From: Symbiodinium kawagutii
Lineage: Eukaryota; Sar; Dinophyceae; Suessiales; Symbiodiniaceae
Reading direction: 5' to 3'
DNA length: 64,000 bases
Assembly (NCBI GenBank): GCA_009767595.1
Contig: VSDK01028396.1
Span: 760,802 to 824,801, forward strand
In this document: piece by piece, positions 19,151 to 32,134 of the stretch
Numbering within the stretch: position 1 is the stretch's first letter
Layout: every line of letters begins with the position of its first letter
The notes under the pieces: model-generated
Seen by the model: only the letters and a program-made list of their open reading frames with translations
Databases searched by the model: none
Told to the model about the DNA's origin: nothing
Made by a program: the position numbers and the translations under genes

Positions 19151-19260
19151 ATGGCTATGGGTCAAAATCCCGTACCCCGTACCCCTGGTTCCCCTATCAT
19201 TAACCATTGTTTTCCCTATTATTGTTGGTTATTATTAATGTTTAATATTGACCCATAGTC
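19151..19260. repeat. M2 inverted-repeat element, inverted orientation
   Basis: Starts ATGGCTATGGGTCAAAATCC and ends AATATTGACCCATAGTC. The interior (CCCCTGGTTCCCCTATCATTA) is the reverse complement of the interior of the copies at 36454 and 60514, so the family inserts in both orientations. Confidence 0.8.
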
Positions 19261-19857
19261 AAATACGAAAAGATGATTGAAAGAGCATTCCAGAACAGGC
19301 CGGCTCTTTTGCTGGGAATGCAACGCAGATCGGAGACAAACTTTTGACCAAAATTGAAGCTGCTGGGTGTTGCTCTCCGTTGGCAAGTTGGCAAGTCTAC
19401 TTCACCAATGAGTTGACGAGTTGCGAAAATGGTAGGGCCAGTACCACCCCAGCCATATGACGTCAAACATTCGCCTGTGTATTGAAGAATTTAGTTTAAC
19501 CGTTGGTGACTATCAGGTAGATTTATAACTGTTTTTTATTTTGCTGTCTTTATCTTTCCTATTCTCTCCTTATAAGGGTTTCTCAGAATAGGGGCACCCC
19601 CAAATCATCCTTCATAAGTCCTTTTAGCAGTAGGTTACCAATTTTAAGAAAGCATCATATAACAGTTGTTTAACCATTGTTGATGGTGGTTCTCCCCTAT
19701 GATTGACTATCATTGATGTCATATATAAAAATCATCATAAGTCATGGGTTCTTCCGCAATTGGTTGGTTTTTTTCCGCCGCAGCAGCTCGCAGGAGATGA
19801 CGCGGTGTGACACGGATCGGGGCAGCCAAGGGGGCGCCTAAGATCGCTGGTAGCCAG

Positions 19858-19930
19858 GTCGCGACGTGGGCTGGCGACCCCACCAGGGCTTCGGTGCTGG
19901 AGCTGATAGACGCCGGGAGACGGACGCCAG
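19858..19930 (+). CDS. Possible first ankyrin-type exon
   Basis: After CCAG|G the frame reads VATWAGDPTRASVLELIDAG, resembling an ankyrin helix pair (A-W-A-G-D-P ... VLELIDAGA). It ends before a GA dinucleotide at 19931, in phase 1. The GC content is much higher than in flanking sequence. The start of the gene is not resolved; an open but unplaced stretch lies upstream from 19790. The next recognised exon is 3.6 kb away. Confidence 0.4.
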
Positions 19931-21631
19931 GACAACTCTGGTGAAACTGGGTATCGGCGTGTGGCAAAGTCCACGGAAATTGTTTGAAGGGCGATTTCTG
20001 GCTGGTGGTTTTAAACATTTTTTGTTTTCCCTACTAAGAATTAACAAATGGTTGGTTGACTAATATTTTTCATAGGGGTTGAAACCACCACCAACCCGAT
20101 TTGTTATGACATGCTATGGCTGATGGGATCTAATGGGCATATAGTCGATGATGATTCACCCACAGTTTCCTGCTGTACCACTTATTTTTGTTCATTATTC
20201 TGAGAAAGCTTTTGCGTAGAGCAGGTGAAATTACTGCAGAAGGCAGAAAACCATGCATGGAATACGGCTCTTATGGAAGAACACCGGTGGAAGTGTTTTT
20301 GCTGCATCATATACCAGCTGGTTGCTAGGGCCAGCAACTCTCCAATAGGTGGAGTTTGTAGCTCTGGGTCATTCTGGGTCTCCTCTATGATTGAAGATGG
20401 TATGACACTACCAAAAGTCAAGCAAAACAACTTTTGCTCCATGATTGAGCACTTCGAAGCAGAAGAACACAACTTAAAATCTGGTGCTGATATGGGCGCT
20501 TTTCAAAAAGAAGTACCCGCAAATCATACAACATTTAACAATGGACCATTGATAGTAATAACAAGCCAACCATTTTTGGGGTAGCCCTATTTTCAGAAAC
20601 CTGCGTATTTGGCGAGATCAACATCAATTGCTTTCTGATTGACCGGGACGATTTATCCTTTATAACCAGAATAAGCCTTAGATGTCAGCGGAGACGCAGC
20701 AAAACACTGCTTCGCTATTAACATCCCCACCTGGAGCCAGTGATTCTGCATAAAGATGTTTCAGATGTTCATCCTGCGGATAGCCTGTTGGCCTGCATGA
20801 GAGTCTTCATCACCCTTCGACAGGAATCCAATTATTGTGGCACCGCTGTGTGCGTTCCCAAGTGTTTCAATTTGAGCTGCATGCGGCGGACAAATGAGTT
20901 GCAGAATCTGGTTGACTGGAGGAATCCATGAATTGCTATCAGCGAGCAGGTGATGGACCAGTGATCGTGTTTCCCTATTGATGTTGGTGAATAGAGTTTC
21001 AAGTTTCAAGAATATATATATATATATATTTTTTTAATACATACTAGATACATATGAAATATGAAATATGACATATGATAGATATCGTATTCATCCAGTG
21101 CAACTGGTGACTAGCTATCATTAAGCAGCAATAGCCGAACCATCATTTCATTTGTCCACTAGGCACCATCACGCACCATCACGCACCATCACCCACCAAC
21201 CTTCCCTATGCTACACCGGCTAGTCCTGCGCGTGGAACCGAGCGATTGGATGTCACGATCTTGTCAGCCGAAGATCAATGTTCTCACGACCCTAATAAGT
21301 TAAGGGTTACCCAGGGTTAAGAATGCTTCATAATACGGGACTATTACCGATAGATAGTGGTTGATCATTCTTATTAATGGTAGATATTCTTCTTCATACA
21401 CCACCCCCAGCTCGTCTTAAATAAATGGTGATCTATATACTTTTAGGGTTATCAATATGGCATATGGATCGACCGTTAACGGTTCCAAATCAATGGCTAA
21501 TCATGGTATTGGTTGGTCTGTCACCATGGTTATTGTTATCCCATAAACTGTTATCAGCCAACCAGTGCTATGGGTAGCCCTTGATCACTGACTTTTTTTG
21601 GTCACCACAAGCCCAATTCAAAGCAAAACTA
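19931..21631. other. Intron or spacer without a recognised gene
   Basis: Contains an M1 right end near 20560-20595 (CCATTTTTGGGGTAGCCC), a short (AT)n tract at 21013-21028 and an unplaced exon-like island at about 21209-21290. The open stretch 20225-20584 ends inside the M1 fragment and is not convincingly coding. Confidence 0.35.
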
Positions 21632-21667
21632 ACCACCACCACCACCACCATCATCATCACCATCATC

Positions 21668-21720
<53 letters not shown>

Positions 21721-21738
21721 CATCATCATCAGCATCAC

Positions 21739-21771
<33 letters not shown>

Positions 21772-21805
21772 GTTCATTGTCATCAAGACATCCTCATTTT
21801 CTTCC

Positions 21806-21851
<46 letters not shown>

Positions 21852-22169
21852 TATCATCATCCCCACCATCATCACCATCATCATCATCAAGACATCCTAA
21901 TTTTCATTATCATCATCATCGTCATCATCATCATCTTCATCATCATCACCGTCATCATCATCATCCTCATCATCATCCCCATCATCATCATCATCATCAT
22001 CTTCCTCCTCCTCATCATCATCAAAATATTCTTCATCATCATCATCACCATCATCATCATCATCGTCAGCATCATCATCATCATCCTCCTCCTCATCATC
22101 ATTATCATCATCGTCGTCAGCCTCATCATCATCATCATCACCAGCCTCACCATCACCATGATCATCATC

Positions 22170-22201
<32 letters not shown>

Positions 22202-22217
22202 CTTCCTCATCATCATT

Positions 22218-22249
<32 letters not shown>

Positions 22250-22286
22250 CCTCATCATCATCATCACAATCATCATCACCTTCATT

Positions 22287-22350
<64 letters not shown>

Positions 22351-22408
22351 GCCTCACCATCATCATGATCATCATCATCATCATCACCATCATCATCATC
22401 AGCATCAC

Positions 22409-22471
<63 letters not shown>

Positions 22472-22505
22472 GTTCATTGTCATCAAGACATCCTCATTTT
22501 CTTCC

Positions 22506-22539
<34 letters not shown>

Positions 22540-22740
22540 CATCATCATTATCATCATCATCGTCAGCCTCATCATCATCATCATCATCATTATCATCATC
22601 CTCATCATCCTCATCATCATTATCATCATCATCGTCAGCCTCATCATCATTATCATCATCATCGTCAGCCTCATCATCATTATCATCATCATCATCATCA
22701 TCATCATCGTCATCATCATCATCATCGTCAGCCTCATCAT
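21632..22740 (+). repeat. CAT/TCA trinucleotide array, 1.1 kb
   Basis: Almost pure CAT with scattered CAC, CGT, CCT, CAG and TTA variants. All three plus frames and the minus strand stay open (poly-His, poly-Ile/Ser, poly-Met/Val), which is a repeat artefact. A segment beginning CCTGTTCATTGTCATCAAG occurs at 21769 and again at 22469, exactly 700 bases apart, showing a large internal duplication. It lies in the intron before the exon at 23540. Confidence 0.95.
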
Positions 22741-22933
22741 ATTCTTAATCTTCATCTTCATGTTCCTTACCATGTTCCCTTTAATTCATTAGCAATTGCT
22801 ACCCATGAACTGCTTGATTTGGTGTCGATATCATAGCGCCCAGGCTGTGCCACAGATCCCTCAAAAGGTTTTCAGGAGACCACTGCGAGTACCATCACCA
22901 AGATGCTTCGTGTGTGGTGTATGTACGTACATT

Positions 22934-23036
22934 TGGTGGTTTCTCAGAATAGGGGTACCCCCAAATCATCCATTATTAACTATTTATAGTAATAAACCAG
23001 CCATTTTTGGGGCTCCCTATTTTGAGAAACCACCAT
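22934..23036. repeat. M1 inverted-repeat element, full copy
   Basis: Left end TGGTGGTTTCTCAGAATAGG, then GGTACCCCCAAATCATCCA; right end CCATTTTTGGGGCTCCC then TATTTTGAGAAACCACCA. Near-identical to the copy at 48164. Confidence 0.85.
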
Positions 23037-23539
23037 TTACCTTTGAAATGATCCAATTGTGTAGAGACATTTTTAGCAAATCCATGCAGCATTTGAGCAA
23101 GGCGTTGTGATTGTTGCCATGGTCAAAAGAGGAAGGATGGTCGACTACTAGTGGTTCATAAGCAGGAATCATAAGGGTTTGTCAAAAAATGGTGTGCCCC
23201 TTTTGTGGTTGGTTTTCTTTTTAATATTGCTTGTAACCTTGGATCAGTAGTAGCACCGTTCGTGGACAAACCCATAAGGATACACCCACCCACCAGCAGT
23301 AGTTGGATAGGTGGGTCCAGCCAACAACCCAGAACCATGGGTATGTCATGTATACAGCATTTATGTATATTGTATAATTTATTTATGTTTATTTTTTATG
23401 TGTTATATTTGTTTATTTCTTTGTTTATGTATTTATTTACTTATTTGCTTTTTTATTTCATCAAACACACTGCACATTCTGTACCTATCATTGTTTGTGA
23501 TGCATCATTGCGAAACTTAAACATCGCACTGTCACTGAG

Positions 23540-26500
23540 GCCATGTTGGACGCCTTGGCCAAAGGAGCCGAGGTCAACAACACCACGGGGGGTCGCCACG
23601 AGACGCCGCTGATGCTGGCGGCTGCTGCGCGCTCGGCAGGTCGGTGCCAGTGGGCTGTGGTGATGGGTGACTTGGTTGAGGGTTGGCTACCATGGGCCCC
23701 CCAAACCCTTCAAAATGTAGGTTTTGGGCCTCCAAATATGGGTTGAGATACAGTTTTAGCCTATAGAAATGATGGTTTTGCATGGTTTTGCATGGTTTTG
23801 CGGGGCCATTGGGGGGACCCCTTTGACTTGAGATACCACCACATGTTGGTTATCCACTCCAAGCGTCGTGGCCCGCGCTCACACGGTGCTATCGCTTGTT
23901 GCAACTTGATAAACCACGAGCTCCACAGAGATGGACCCTACCAGAAGGGCATCCCAATAGGAAACTGGTCATCCAATCCCTACCTGGGAGGGTCAAGCTG
24001 TTAGTGACCAAGAGTGAAAGTCATGGAGATTGCAAGACCCGCGGTGGTTCGTCCGGTTCCGGATCGCTATTCGAGTGACTGCCAATCCTGACCCCTTTTT
24101 TCAAGGTTGCAACTCATTCGCCACGCTAAGAGTTCCGTGTCAGCGGCTGATAGGTCTTGTGCTTTGGGTCAGTTCATCCTGTACCCCGTACCATTATTCA
24201 CCATTGTGTTCCAGGGTTGGCAACCGTACACCCCATTGTCATGACGTCAAGCAGTAGACGAATGCCATGGCCATACTATGAACCGCCTGGCCAGGAGCTT
24301 CCGCTTGCCTCCGGCTGTTGTTGGATGCCAGGGCAGAAGTGGACTCCAAGGCGTCGCGCAAACGGGATGACGAAGCACCAGAAACCCATCTATACTAGGG
24401 ACCGGGGCCCCCCTTCCAACATGTATTATACCTGGGTATTCTTCCCTAAGAGCTGGGGTGAGCCAACTGCCAGTTATAGAGGGTCCCCACGAATCTATTT
24501 GTTGGGGGCCCCCTTGTATCGACCAATATTGACCATTAATGTTTATTGACCGCCAAAGCTACAACTCACAACCACCATCAATCTGTCAATAGAAGCTGCT
24601 CACCCGCAACTGGCGGTTGCAAATTCATTGATGGAACTCAGCTGTTTGAGGAATGCTGAGTCGCAGTTCCATGCTTGCAGCAACCCTGGGAGCTGAATTG
24701 GCCCAACAGCTTCCAAGCTTCGATGCCCTGTGAATTGTTTGTTTGCTGATGCAGCAGCCTTGGATTCCTTGGATGATGAAACCCAGCAGAAGTCATGGGA
24801 TCAAGCACCAGCAGGCCACCAAGCTCAACTGCTTTGCAGGGTGTCTCTCCAGCTATCAGCTATCCCCACGGGGATCCTTCACCGCAGGACGCCTTTGGCT
24901 GGTCGGCTTTGCTGCATGGCTGCCGAAACAACTGCCATTCTCAGGTGGAGATGTCACTTGGCGATGTAGCAAGGACATGTTCCCTTGTTCTGTGTTGGTG
25001 CTCTTGGTGGTGTGGTGTTGCTGCTTGTGGTCGTGGTTGTGGCTGTGCTGGTGATGATGGTGGTTTGTTGGTGGTTTTGGTGGTTATTGTCACTGTTGTA
25101 GCTGTTGTGCTTGTGGTGGTTTTGGTTGGGACTGTGTTTCTGCTTGATTGGGTTGTGGACAAAGGCAGGTTGACCGTCCATTTTAGGGTATTCTGTTTTA
25201 GGACAGTGGCTGTTTGATACGGCATAGCAAGCAACTTAAGGTGAATTTCAACCATCACCCTGGCTATGTTCTAGTCATGGGAGATGACTATTTTACCTCA
25301 GCATAGGTTCAAGCACGAAGTGCTCAAGTGATTCGTTGACATTCGCTGAGTGGGTTCATGACATTAGGAACTGCGGTTCGAGCAAGCACTGCACTGAAAC
25401 CACTGCAGATGTTGGACAATTCTGACGAGAAGGTACCGACAAGCTATCACACATCCCTTCCGAAATAGCCAAGTTTTGAGACAGCACCAGTTCTTGGGTA
25501 GCCAAAATATTGAAAAGAACATTTCTCCCACTAAAAGTGGCTGATGCGTGCAGAGCATCAAGAGTATTGCTTGATAAGTGACGCAGCCACAGACCGTAAT
25601 GTTGTGAGAATCTTTGTGATGTAAACTAATATGGTATCATATTTAGCACTTTTCGGCAGCACTACTGTAGGGCACGTCCATTGCACAGAGCCTAGAATCA
25701 TCAAAAGATTGACTCACCTCTTGCCAATGTCCATTTGCGCTGCCTTTTGGCATGTACTTTTGGTACTTCCACGCCCTCAGCACGGATTCCGAAAGATGTC
25801 CCTCCATGACACGCCCACTTTGGTCGACCGCCGGGTGCCCAGGTTGGTGAAGGCCCGCGCTCACGTGGGTGTGACCGCGCATGACGGGCGCAATGCGTTG
25901 ATGCTGGCGACCCTCGAAGGGGGTTCCTTGGGCCTGTTCCGTGCAGCTGTGGTGGGACCCACTGGGAGATAGCCCTGGTGAGAATTCCAATAAGGTTATA
26001 CAGGAATTGTCATAGGAATAGTTATATAATATATTAGGAACAAATTATACGAACAAACTATGGTTTAAAATAATTCGCATGGTTATGTGTAGGGGCTATT
26101 CCTGGTAGATAACCCTGAACTAAGCCATAGTGCATTATTATAAGTGGTTCTACAAGGATGTTTTTGGGGTACCCCTATGACTTGAGAAACCACCAACTTT
26201 GGTTTGCAAGGATACAAGGGTTCGTAATGAGTGGTCATGGTGAAATCTGTGATCATGGTGCAGCAACACAACCTGACCGCCGAGAACTGTGCTGCCAATC
26301 CCTGCAGCGGCACACCCTTATCATCCAGTTCGATCATAAGGATCAGAATGACCAAGCAAATGATACCATTTGGAAAATACTGTTTTGTTTTGACCATGAC
26401 TCATGTTCGTGTGTAATTACTGGTAACTTGCAATGTTTGGAAGAATCATGTCACCAGATATAGCCAGTCACATAACCAGTTGTAATCAGCTATGACCAGC

Positions 26501-26741
26501 TAGAACCAATTATAACCACTTGTTTCCAGTACCACTGATAACTTGTTTGGCCCCAAAGCCTCGTAAACAGGGTTTTTTGATGGTTTTCCGTTTTTTTCTG
26601 AAATCCTTTTTACTAGGTTTTAAAGCCAGATAAGTTATAGCCATGTGGGGTTCCAGATACAACCAGACCACTTCCGAGACGCATCACCAGATGAGGCAAC
26701 CGCATCGTGCAGCTTCTGGTGGATCATCATGCTGCTCGCCA
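23540..26741 (+). CDS. Ankyrin-repeat gene, exons 2-6
   Basis: Five exons: 23540-23639 (AMLDALAKGAEVN ... ETPLMLAAAARSA), 24295-24350 (ASACLRLLLDARAEVDSK), 24888-24952 (DAFGWSALLHGC ... HSQVE), 25843-25922 (LVKARAHVGVT ... GRNALMLATLEG) and 26696 to about 26741 (GNRIVQLLVDHHAA). Phases match at all four joins (1, 0, 2, 1). Each join rebuilds the ankyrin consensus, for example AEVDSK/DAFGWSALL and LATLEG/GNRIVQLLV. Donors are GT, GC, GT, GT and all acceptors are AG|G. Exons are 45-100 bp; introns are 0.5-0.9 kb. Ankyrin repeats are protein-binding scaffolds; the partner and cell location cannot be told from this. Exon boundaries cut inside repeat units, not between them. Confidence 0.85.
24400..24518. 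repeat. M4-like inverted-repeat element
   Basis: Left part ACCGGGGCCCCCCTTCC, right part TTGGGGGCCCCCTTGTA, about 100 bases apart, lying 50 bases after the donor at 24351. Confidence 0.45.
26154..26195. repeat. M1 right half
   Basis: GGATGTTTTTGGGGTACCCC followed by TATGACTTGAGAAACCACCA. A left end (GTGGTTCTACAAGG at about 26142) abuts it, suggesting internal deletion of the centre. Confidence 0.5.
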
Positions 26742-27720
26742 CTGATGGGCCCCGGAACCGTTCCGTGGTGGGCGGTCGTTGTGCAACGTCGTGCGACCTG
26801 AGTCGTGGTGGGTGGAGCATATGGGTTCTCTCAAGCCATGGGGTCATGCCCTGGGTGTGTCCATAAGTGGTGGTACCCTTTAATCACCCAGTAGATGGGG
26901 GGTTTCCTGAAAATAATGGGACCTCCCAAAATGGAGGGTCCACTACTGCCAATATTGAACTGATGGTCGAAGATAGATATGCTACGAGTTGGTACTCCTC
27001 AGGTGTAAGTTGGTACCTAAGCCGTTCATGTATAGATGAGCAAACACTTCAGAATGTGAATCGCTATGAACATATTGAGATAGCGAGCTTGGATTTCCAG
27101 GAATGGCCAGTTGAATCCCCCAGGTTTTAGTAGTGCATAGATCGGTTCCTGCAGAAGTACACGGCGCAATCTGTTCTTCAAGGATGACTCTGAAGCTAAA
27201 GATGTTGTCAGGCGAAAGAGAACCTGAGTTTGGCTCCTGTGTGATATACTGCTTGATCAACAAACAAGCCGCTGATGATCATCATGAATCCAACATTGTT
27301 TACACTCATTGACCATCATTCAGATTTGCCTATCTGGATTTGCGAGCAAACTTTTCTGGCAAAGTCTTGCGGCTGGAAGGGTCATCAGTCGTTGCTTGCA
27401 ATCTGGACCGTCCTGCAAGACAACATGACCCTGTTTTGGCTGCGCTGGTTGATCCTGGATATGGTTGACTAAAAGCAATTGCCACGGCAACTGGATGATC
27501 ATGCCACTTAATAACTGGTCAGTAGCCATGCTTACGTTCGCCACTGACTAAATGGTATGATCATCCAAGTGTGTGATTCACAAAATACCTGTAGTGTTCG
27601 AGTGAATCATCCAATATCAACCAGTTGTAGTCACAGTCATAAAGCCACCATTTTGAGGGCGTCCCTATGGCTTCGGAAACCCCCAAGTAGAGGATAGGCA
27701 CTGGGCCAACTTTATCCAAG

Positions 27721-27757
27721 CTCTTCGGCTGCAGCCGCCTGGGTGTCGCCAGAATCA
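27721..27757 (+). CDS. Tentative ankyrin exon
   Basis: After CCAAG the frame reads LFGCSRLGVARI, which fits an ankyrin inner helix and loop (L-x-x-A-x-x-x-G-x-x-x-I). A donor is not settled (GT at about 27733 or 27758), and the join to 28140 is only approximate. Confidence 0.35.
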
Positions 27758-27800
27758 GGTCTTCACACAGTGGTGATGTGTTTTAATGTTGGCTTTTATT

Positions 27801-27902
27801 AGGTGTTTCTCAAGCCATAGGGGACCCCAAAAAAGGTTGGTTTCTTACTATCAATGATTAATAGGGGATGTTTGGGGGTACCCCTATTTTGAGAAACCAC
27901 CA
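27801..27902. repeat. M1 inverted-repeat element, inverted orientation
   Basis: Starts AGGTGTTTCTCAAGCCATAG and ends TTTGGGGGTACCCCTATTTT then GAGAAACCACC. Its interior is the reverse complement of the 48164 copy. Confidence 0.85.
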
Positions 27903-28139
27903 TTGTGTAGGTTCAGTAGTGGCCATTGAAACAGAACCAGTCAACTAGCAATGATCAATATTAATATTCTTCATTGATCGTGAAACTAGCAATTGATGTT
28001 GGGCTAGGTGGTGTTTCACCCTTTGATGAATCATTATCAACCAACGAAACATGATCAATCCGCTAGGCTTTCTGAAGATATTGGTTCAAAAGCAACTATG
28101 AACCATTAGTTGACCAGCTATGCTTTCGATAAGTCTCAG

Positions 28140-31100
28140 ATCATCGTCGCTACATATGTTGTTCTCATGGAACTCCTTGCTGAGGCCCAGCTGAACAAGA
28201 AAGATCAGCAAGGCGCAGTGATACAGTCGTTGAGTGACTGAGACCTCTGTGAGTGATGGTCAATCGTCATGCTTAATGGCTGAGAATATGGCTGTGAATA
28301 TGGATGCGACGACCCATGAAAATGGCTGTGAACCAGACTCATGGCGATCATGTGATCATCCGCATGCTGATTCTTCATGGCTGACTTGATGCCAATCGCA
28401 AGGATGAGTGATGCAAGCCGGGTGATGATTCATGACGTTCGATGGTGAATCAACGGTGGCACTTGTGCCACATGTTCAGGGGGTGCAAATCTGGCCACGG
28501 AGTGGTGCCCGTTGCGATGGACAGCACGCAAAATTGTCGACAATGGCCAACGAGTCAATGGTGGTTAATGGCAGGCTTTAGTCTAAGTGGTTCATGGTGT
28601 TTAATGATAGCTGATAACCGTCAATGATGGTCAATATCAGAACACAACCTCAAGAGGAAAATTGACAAGTTTGCGGGGTCAGAATGGTTGCCGAACGTCG
28701 CTGCTAGTATTTGCTAGTAGGTACATGGTACATACCAAGGATATATAAATATATACATGTGTGTATAGTGTATATCTCTATATGTAAATTATCAATCAAT
28801 GATGCCCTTTGCACCGTTGATGCATCAATTGATGGGTTTGAAAAACCATTTCCCGCTTTTCTCAGTCCACAGTTCCTTTGGCACTGGCGTGCACAACTCG
28901 GACTTGAGGGCCCAGGGGTAGCCCTAAGTTGGCTAGGGACCGGACCCCCAGCAGTTGGATAGAATAGAACCTCCTAGAACTTGTAGGTCACCCGACAACC
29001 AACCAACTAACAATTCACCAGCCAATTAATTAATCGCCATTAATCACCATTATAACTTGTAACAATTCATAGTACACCTGATTAATTATAACTTGTAACA
29101 ATTCACCAGCCAAGTAGTCACCATTAGCCATGAGCAATCATCCCCTTGCAGGCTGGACGCCTTTATTCCATGCCTGTTCTCAGGGGAACGTTGCTTGGTT
29201 GGCGGCGCAAGGCATGGGTCATGGAATTTTCTCATTTTGAATGCACAAGGTGGGCCCCCAAACACTTAGAGTCTAGAGCTGTGAACGGTGGTTAATGAAT
29301 TGATGGTTACAAGGTGGGCCTGAATGCAGCTGTTAGAGGTGTTGGTTTATTTGTTTGACTTGGCTGGGGTGATTTCTACTAGTTCTCGAGGATAACCAGC
29401 TGACCAGTAGCAATCATTGGCATTCATGATTGGCAATTCATGATACGATTCAGTAGCAATTCATGGTAGAATGATTGATCATTAGCAGTTCATCATCGAT
29501 CAAACTCATCATGCTTATATAAACACATTAATGGTTCGTTGGACAACAGACAGCCCTTAAGAGTTGTACACTTGCATTTGCGTGCACAAGAAAGTTTCGA
29601 TTCACAAGGAGTGGTCCCCAGCTCACAGGGGGACCTGATGCTAAACCACCCTGAGTTGAGACCAATGGATCCGTTTGAGGCGCTGGTACAATGTGGGTCC
29701 ATACCCGCTTGTAATGGCTACTGGACAATACATATTGCAAAGAAATTGGGAGCCAACCACATCTGGGAGGATGACCCAGTTGACTAAAAATTTCGGGATG
29801 GACTGTAACTTACAGCCACCAACAAACTATTTATTATGTTATGATTTGGTTATCAAGCCACTCAACCAGCCATCGTTACATCTACCAAGAATGGCATTCG
29901 AGTGATTCTAGTGATCAACTTAGCAAAGAATGGGTGCCCCCCTAGTGGTGCATGGTGTGGCTTATGGTGTACTGCTGCATTATAACTACTGGACTATGAC
30001 TTTGCTACAATCTGGTGCAACCTTTGTTTGTAACGTACTGATTTATGGATCTAGCATAAACCAGTGAATCTATTCTGAAGTACGCGAATTAAGCAACACA
30101 TTCTTCATGTAGCCATTGTTGGTTGGCTGGCAATCCAAATTTATTGAACAACTCCAATAAATTTGAATATGATTTACTGGTAAATACGTGGACAATCTAT
30201 GAGTCAGGCAAGAAATCTCCCCAAGGTTGTTGTTGGCGACTGGTTGCTTGTTATAGACATAGACCATGCCCAAACACTTTCCAAAAAATGATCATAATTT
30301 GTCCAGTGTTGATAACCAAAGCCATCACCAAGCATGCATGGCTTTCTTAAACATTCCAGCCATGATTAGCCAGCCACCTATTTACTATTTCCAACTGCTA
30401 TGAACCAGTGAATATCAACCGTGAAGGCTATGGTCAATTACGACCCATTAAGCAACCATATATAAATGCACCATGAATAAATCTCAACCATGGACATCAA
30501 CCTTGGTAAAGTCAGTGGCTGGACTGGCGACTGGTTCACTCCCAGGACCCCGCGACTCGCCGTGGTCTCAGGTGGATTTGGTGAAGTGGATGATCAAGCA
30601 CAAGTGCTCTCCGCAGGCGCGCACAGTCGGGGTCTACGGCCCAAAAAAAGCCTCGGCAATTTGCGTGGAAAGAGCGCTGAGCCAAGAGCCATGAACAAAA
30701 TCATGAATGAGTTGTTAGATGAATTGAGGAGCCAGTGAATGAATATCATTAGTTGTTGGGTGAATTGAGGAGCCAGTGATTATAATTCGTTGTAATTACT
30801 TTTTGGTGATTTTAGTCCACCACTACTATGTAGGAGACGGTGACAGCACAGTGAGTTAGTAATATCAATTCTTCTTGATATGGACAAATGAGTGTAGTAG
30901 CGGAGTATTTAACCAGGTATATATCCACTACATCAGTAACCATCATGAATAGCTAGGTCGTTGCAGTTGCGAACCTTTATTGTTTACCATTATCAACCAT
31001 CTCACAACCAGACATCTCACCACTATTTCCATGGTGTAAAGAACCACGATATATCCAGTTGTTCACTGTGAACAACCATCATCAACCATCATATGCCAAG

Positions 31101-32134
31101 GTACCCTTGGGTAAACTTTCCAAGCGGGTTCGTAACCCACCAACCAGTTTTAGTTGAACTCTACTTGGTATGTCAAATATCCCTTGAGTTTGTTTATTCA
31201 AGTTTAGTAATTAACCATGAACAAGCACCACAAACCAACCAGCCACTGATATGTTCATTAGCTGACCATAGTCGATAGTTTGTTAGCCAGCAACCATTAT
31301 CAACCATTTTCAACCATCATATACCAAGCTACCCTTGGGTAAACTGTTCAACCATTATCAACCATCATATGACTATGGGTCAAAACCCTTAGTCCCCCTT
31401 GTTCCCCTATCAATAACCATTGTTTTCCTCATGATTTCGTTGGTTATTATCCCCCATGAAATTGGTTGATTAACTGCTCGACCCATAGCCATTTAGCTAG
31501 TATATCCTCCATACTTGCTTGTTATCATCCCCTATCATTAACCATCAACCAGCTAGTTAACCATTGGTTGGTTGATGAATATTGACCCAACTCGCCACAT
31601 AGCCAGCTCAAGAACCAACCTCGACATATCCAGGCACCAGATCCATCAAGGTCTGGCGCCTTCCTGGGCCAGGAGGTGGCCAAGAACCACCTGACGGCCT
31701 TGATGACCTGCTACAACGCACCCAACTGCACCAAGGTGGGATCCAATGGCTTGGATGATGGGAGATTGAGGGATTGGAGCCATTTTTTGGGCATCAATTT
31801 TCGGCCAGGAAATCCAGGGCTCAGCCGGAAGTCCAGCTGGTCAAGCGGGAACGGCTGGTCAAGCGCCGTAGAAACGGCTGGGCAGTGGTTCAAGGGCAGA
31901 TCACAACCGCTTTTCTGGTCAATTTCAGGGCTGGAAACTCCGTCGAAAGATGGTCATGGGTACCAGGGGATGATACCATCAGGGGATAATTGTTCAGTGG
32001 TGCTTCCCAGCGCCGTTCCATGAAGTTTCTTCTTATTGGTTGGTGGTTGTTTAAGTTCATTATTGCTAAAAGTGCTTGCACTGCTTTGCCGCGCGTCGCA
32101 GCTTCTGAAAGCCGTCCGATTCATTGCTAAAAAT
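28140..32134 (+). CDS. Ankyrin-repeat gene, exons continuing
   Basis: Exons: 28140-28212 (ELLAEAQLNKKDQQ), 29152-29211 (WTPLFHACSQGNVAWLAAQ), 30572 to about 30616 (VDLVKWMIKHKCSPQ), 31651-31735 (EVAKNHLTALMTCYNAPN) and 32102-32134 (LLKAVRFIAKN). The first join (GC donor at 28213, acceptor AG|G, phase 1) gives NKKDQQ/GWTPLFHAC, an exact ankyrin loop. The 31735/32102 join (GT donor, phase 0) gives APNCTK/LLKAVRF. The exon at 32102 ends before a GC donor in phase 0. Joins at both sides of 30572 are not proven, and the repeat register suggests at least one more exon in 29.2-30.5 kb. Introns range from 0.4 to 1.4 kb. Confidence 0.75.
31368..31492. repeat. M2 inverted-repeat element, inverted orientation
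   Basis: Begins ATGACTATGGGTCAAAACCC and ends ACTGCTCGACCCATAGCCAT. The interior (CCTTGTTCCCCTATCAATAA) is in the same orientation as the copy at 19151. Confidence 0.8.

Noticed and set aside
20225..20584. 119-codon plus-strand frame
   Set aside because: It runs into an M1 right end and shows neither a splice context nor a family resemblance.
21581..22836. Long open frames rich in His, Ile, Ser or Met on both strands
   Set aside because: They are readings of the CAT array in every frame and have no independent coding signal.
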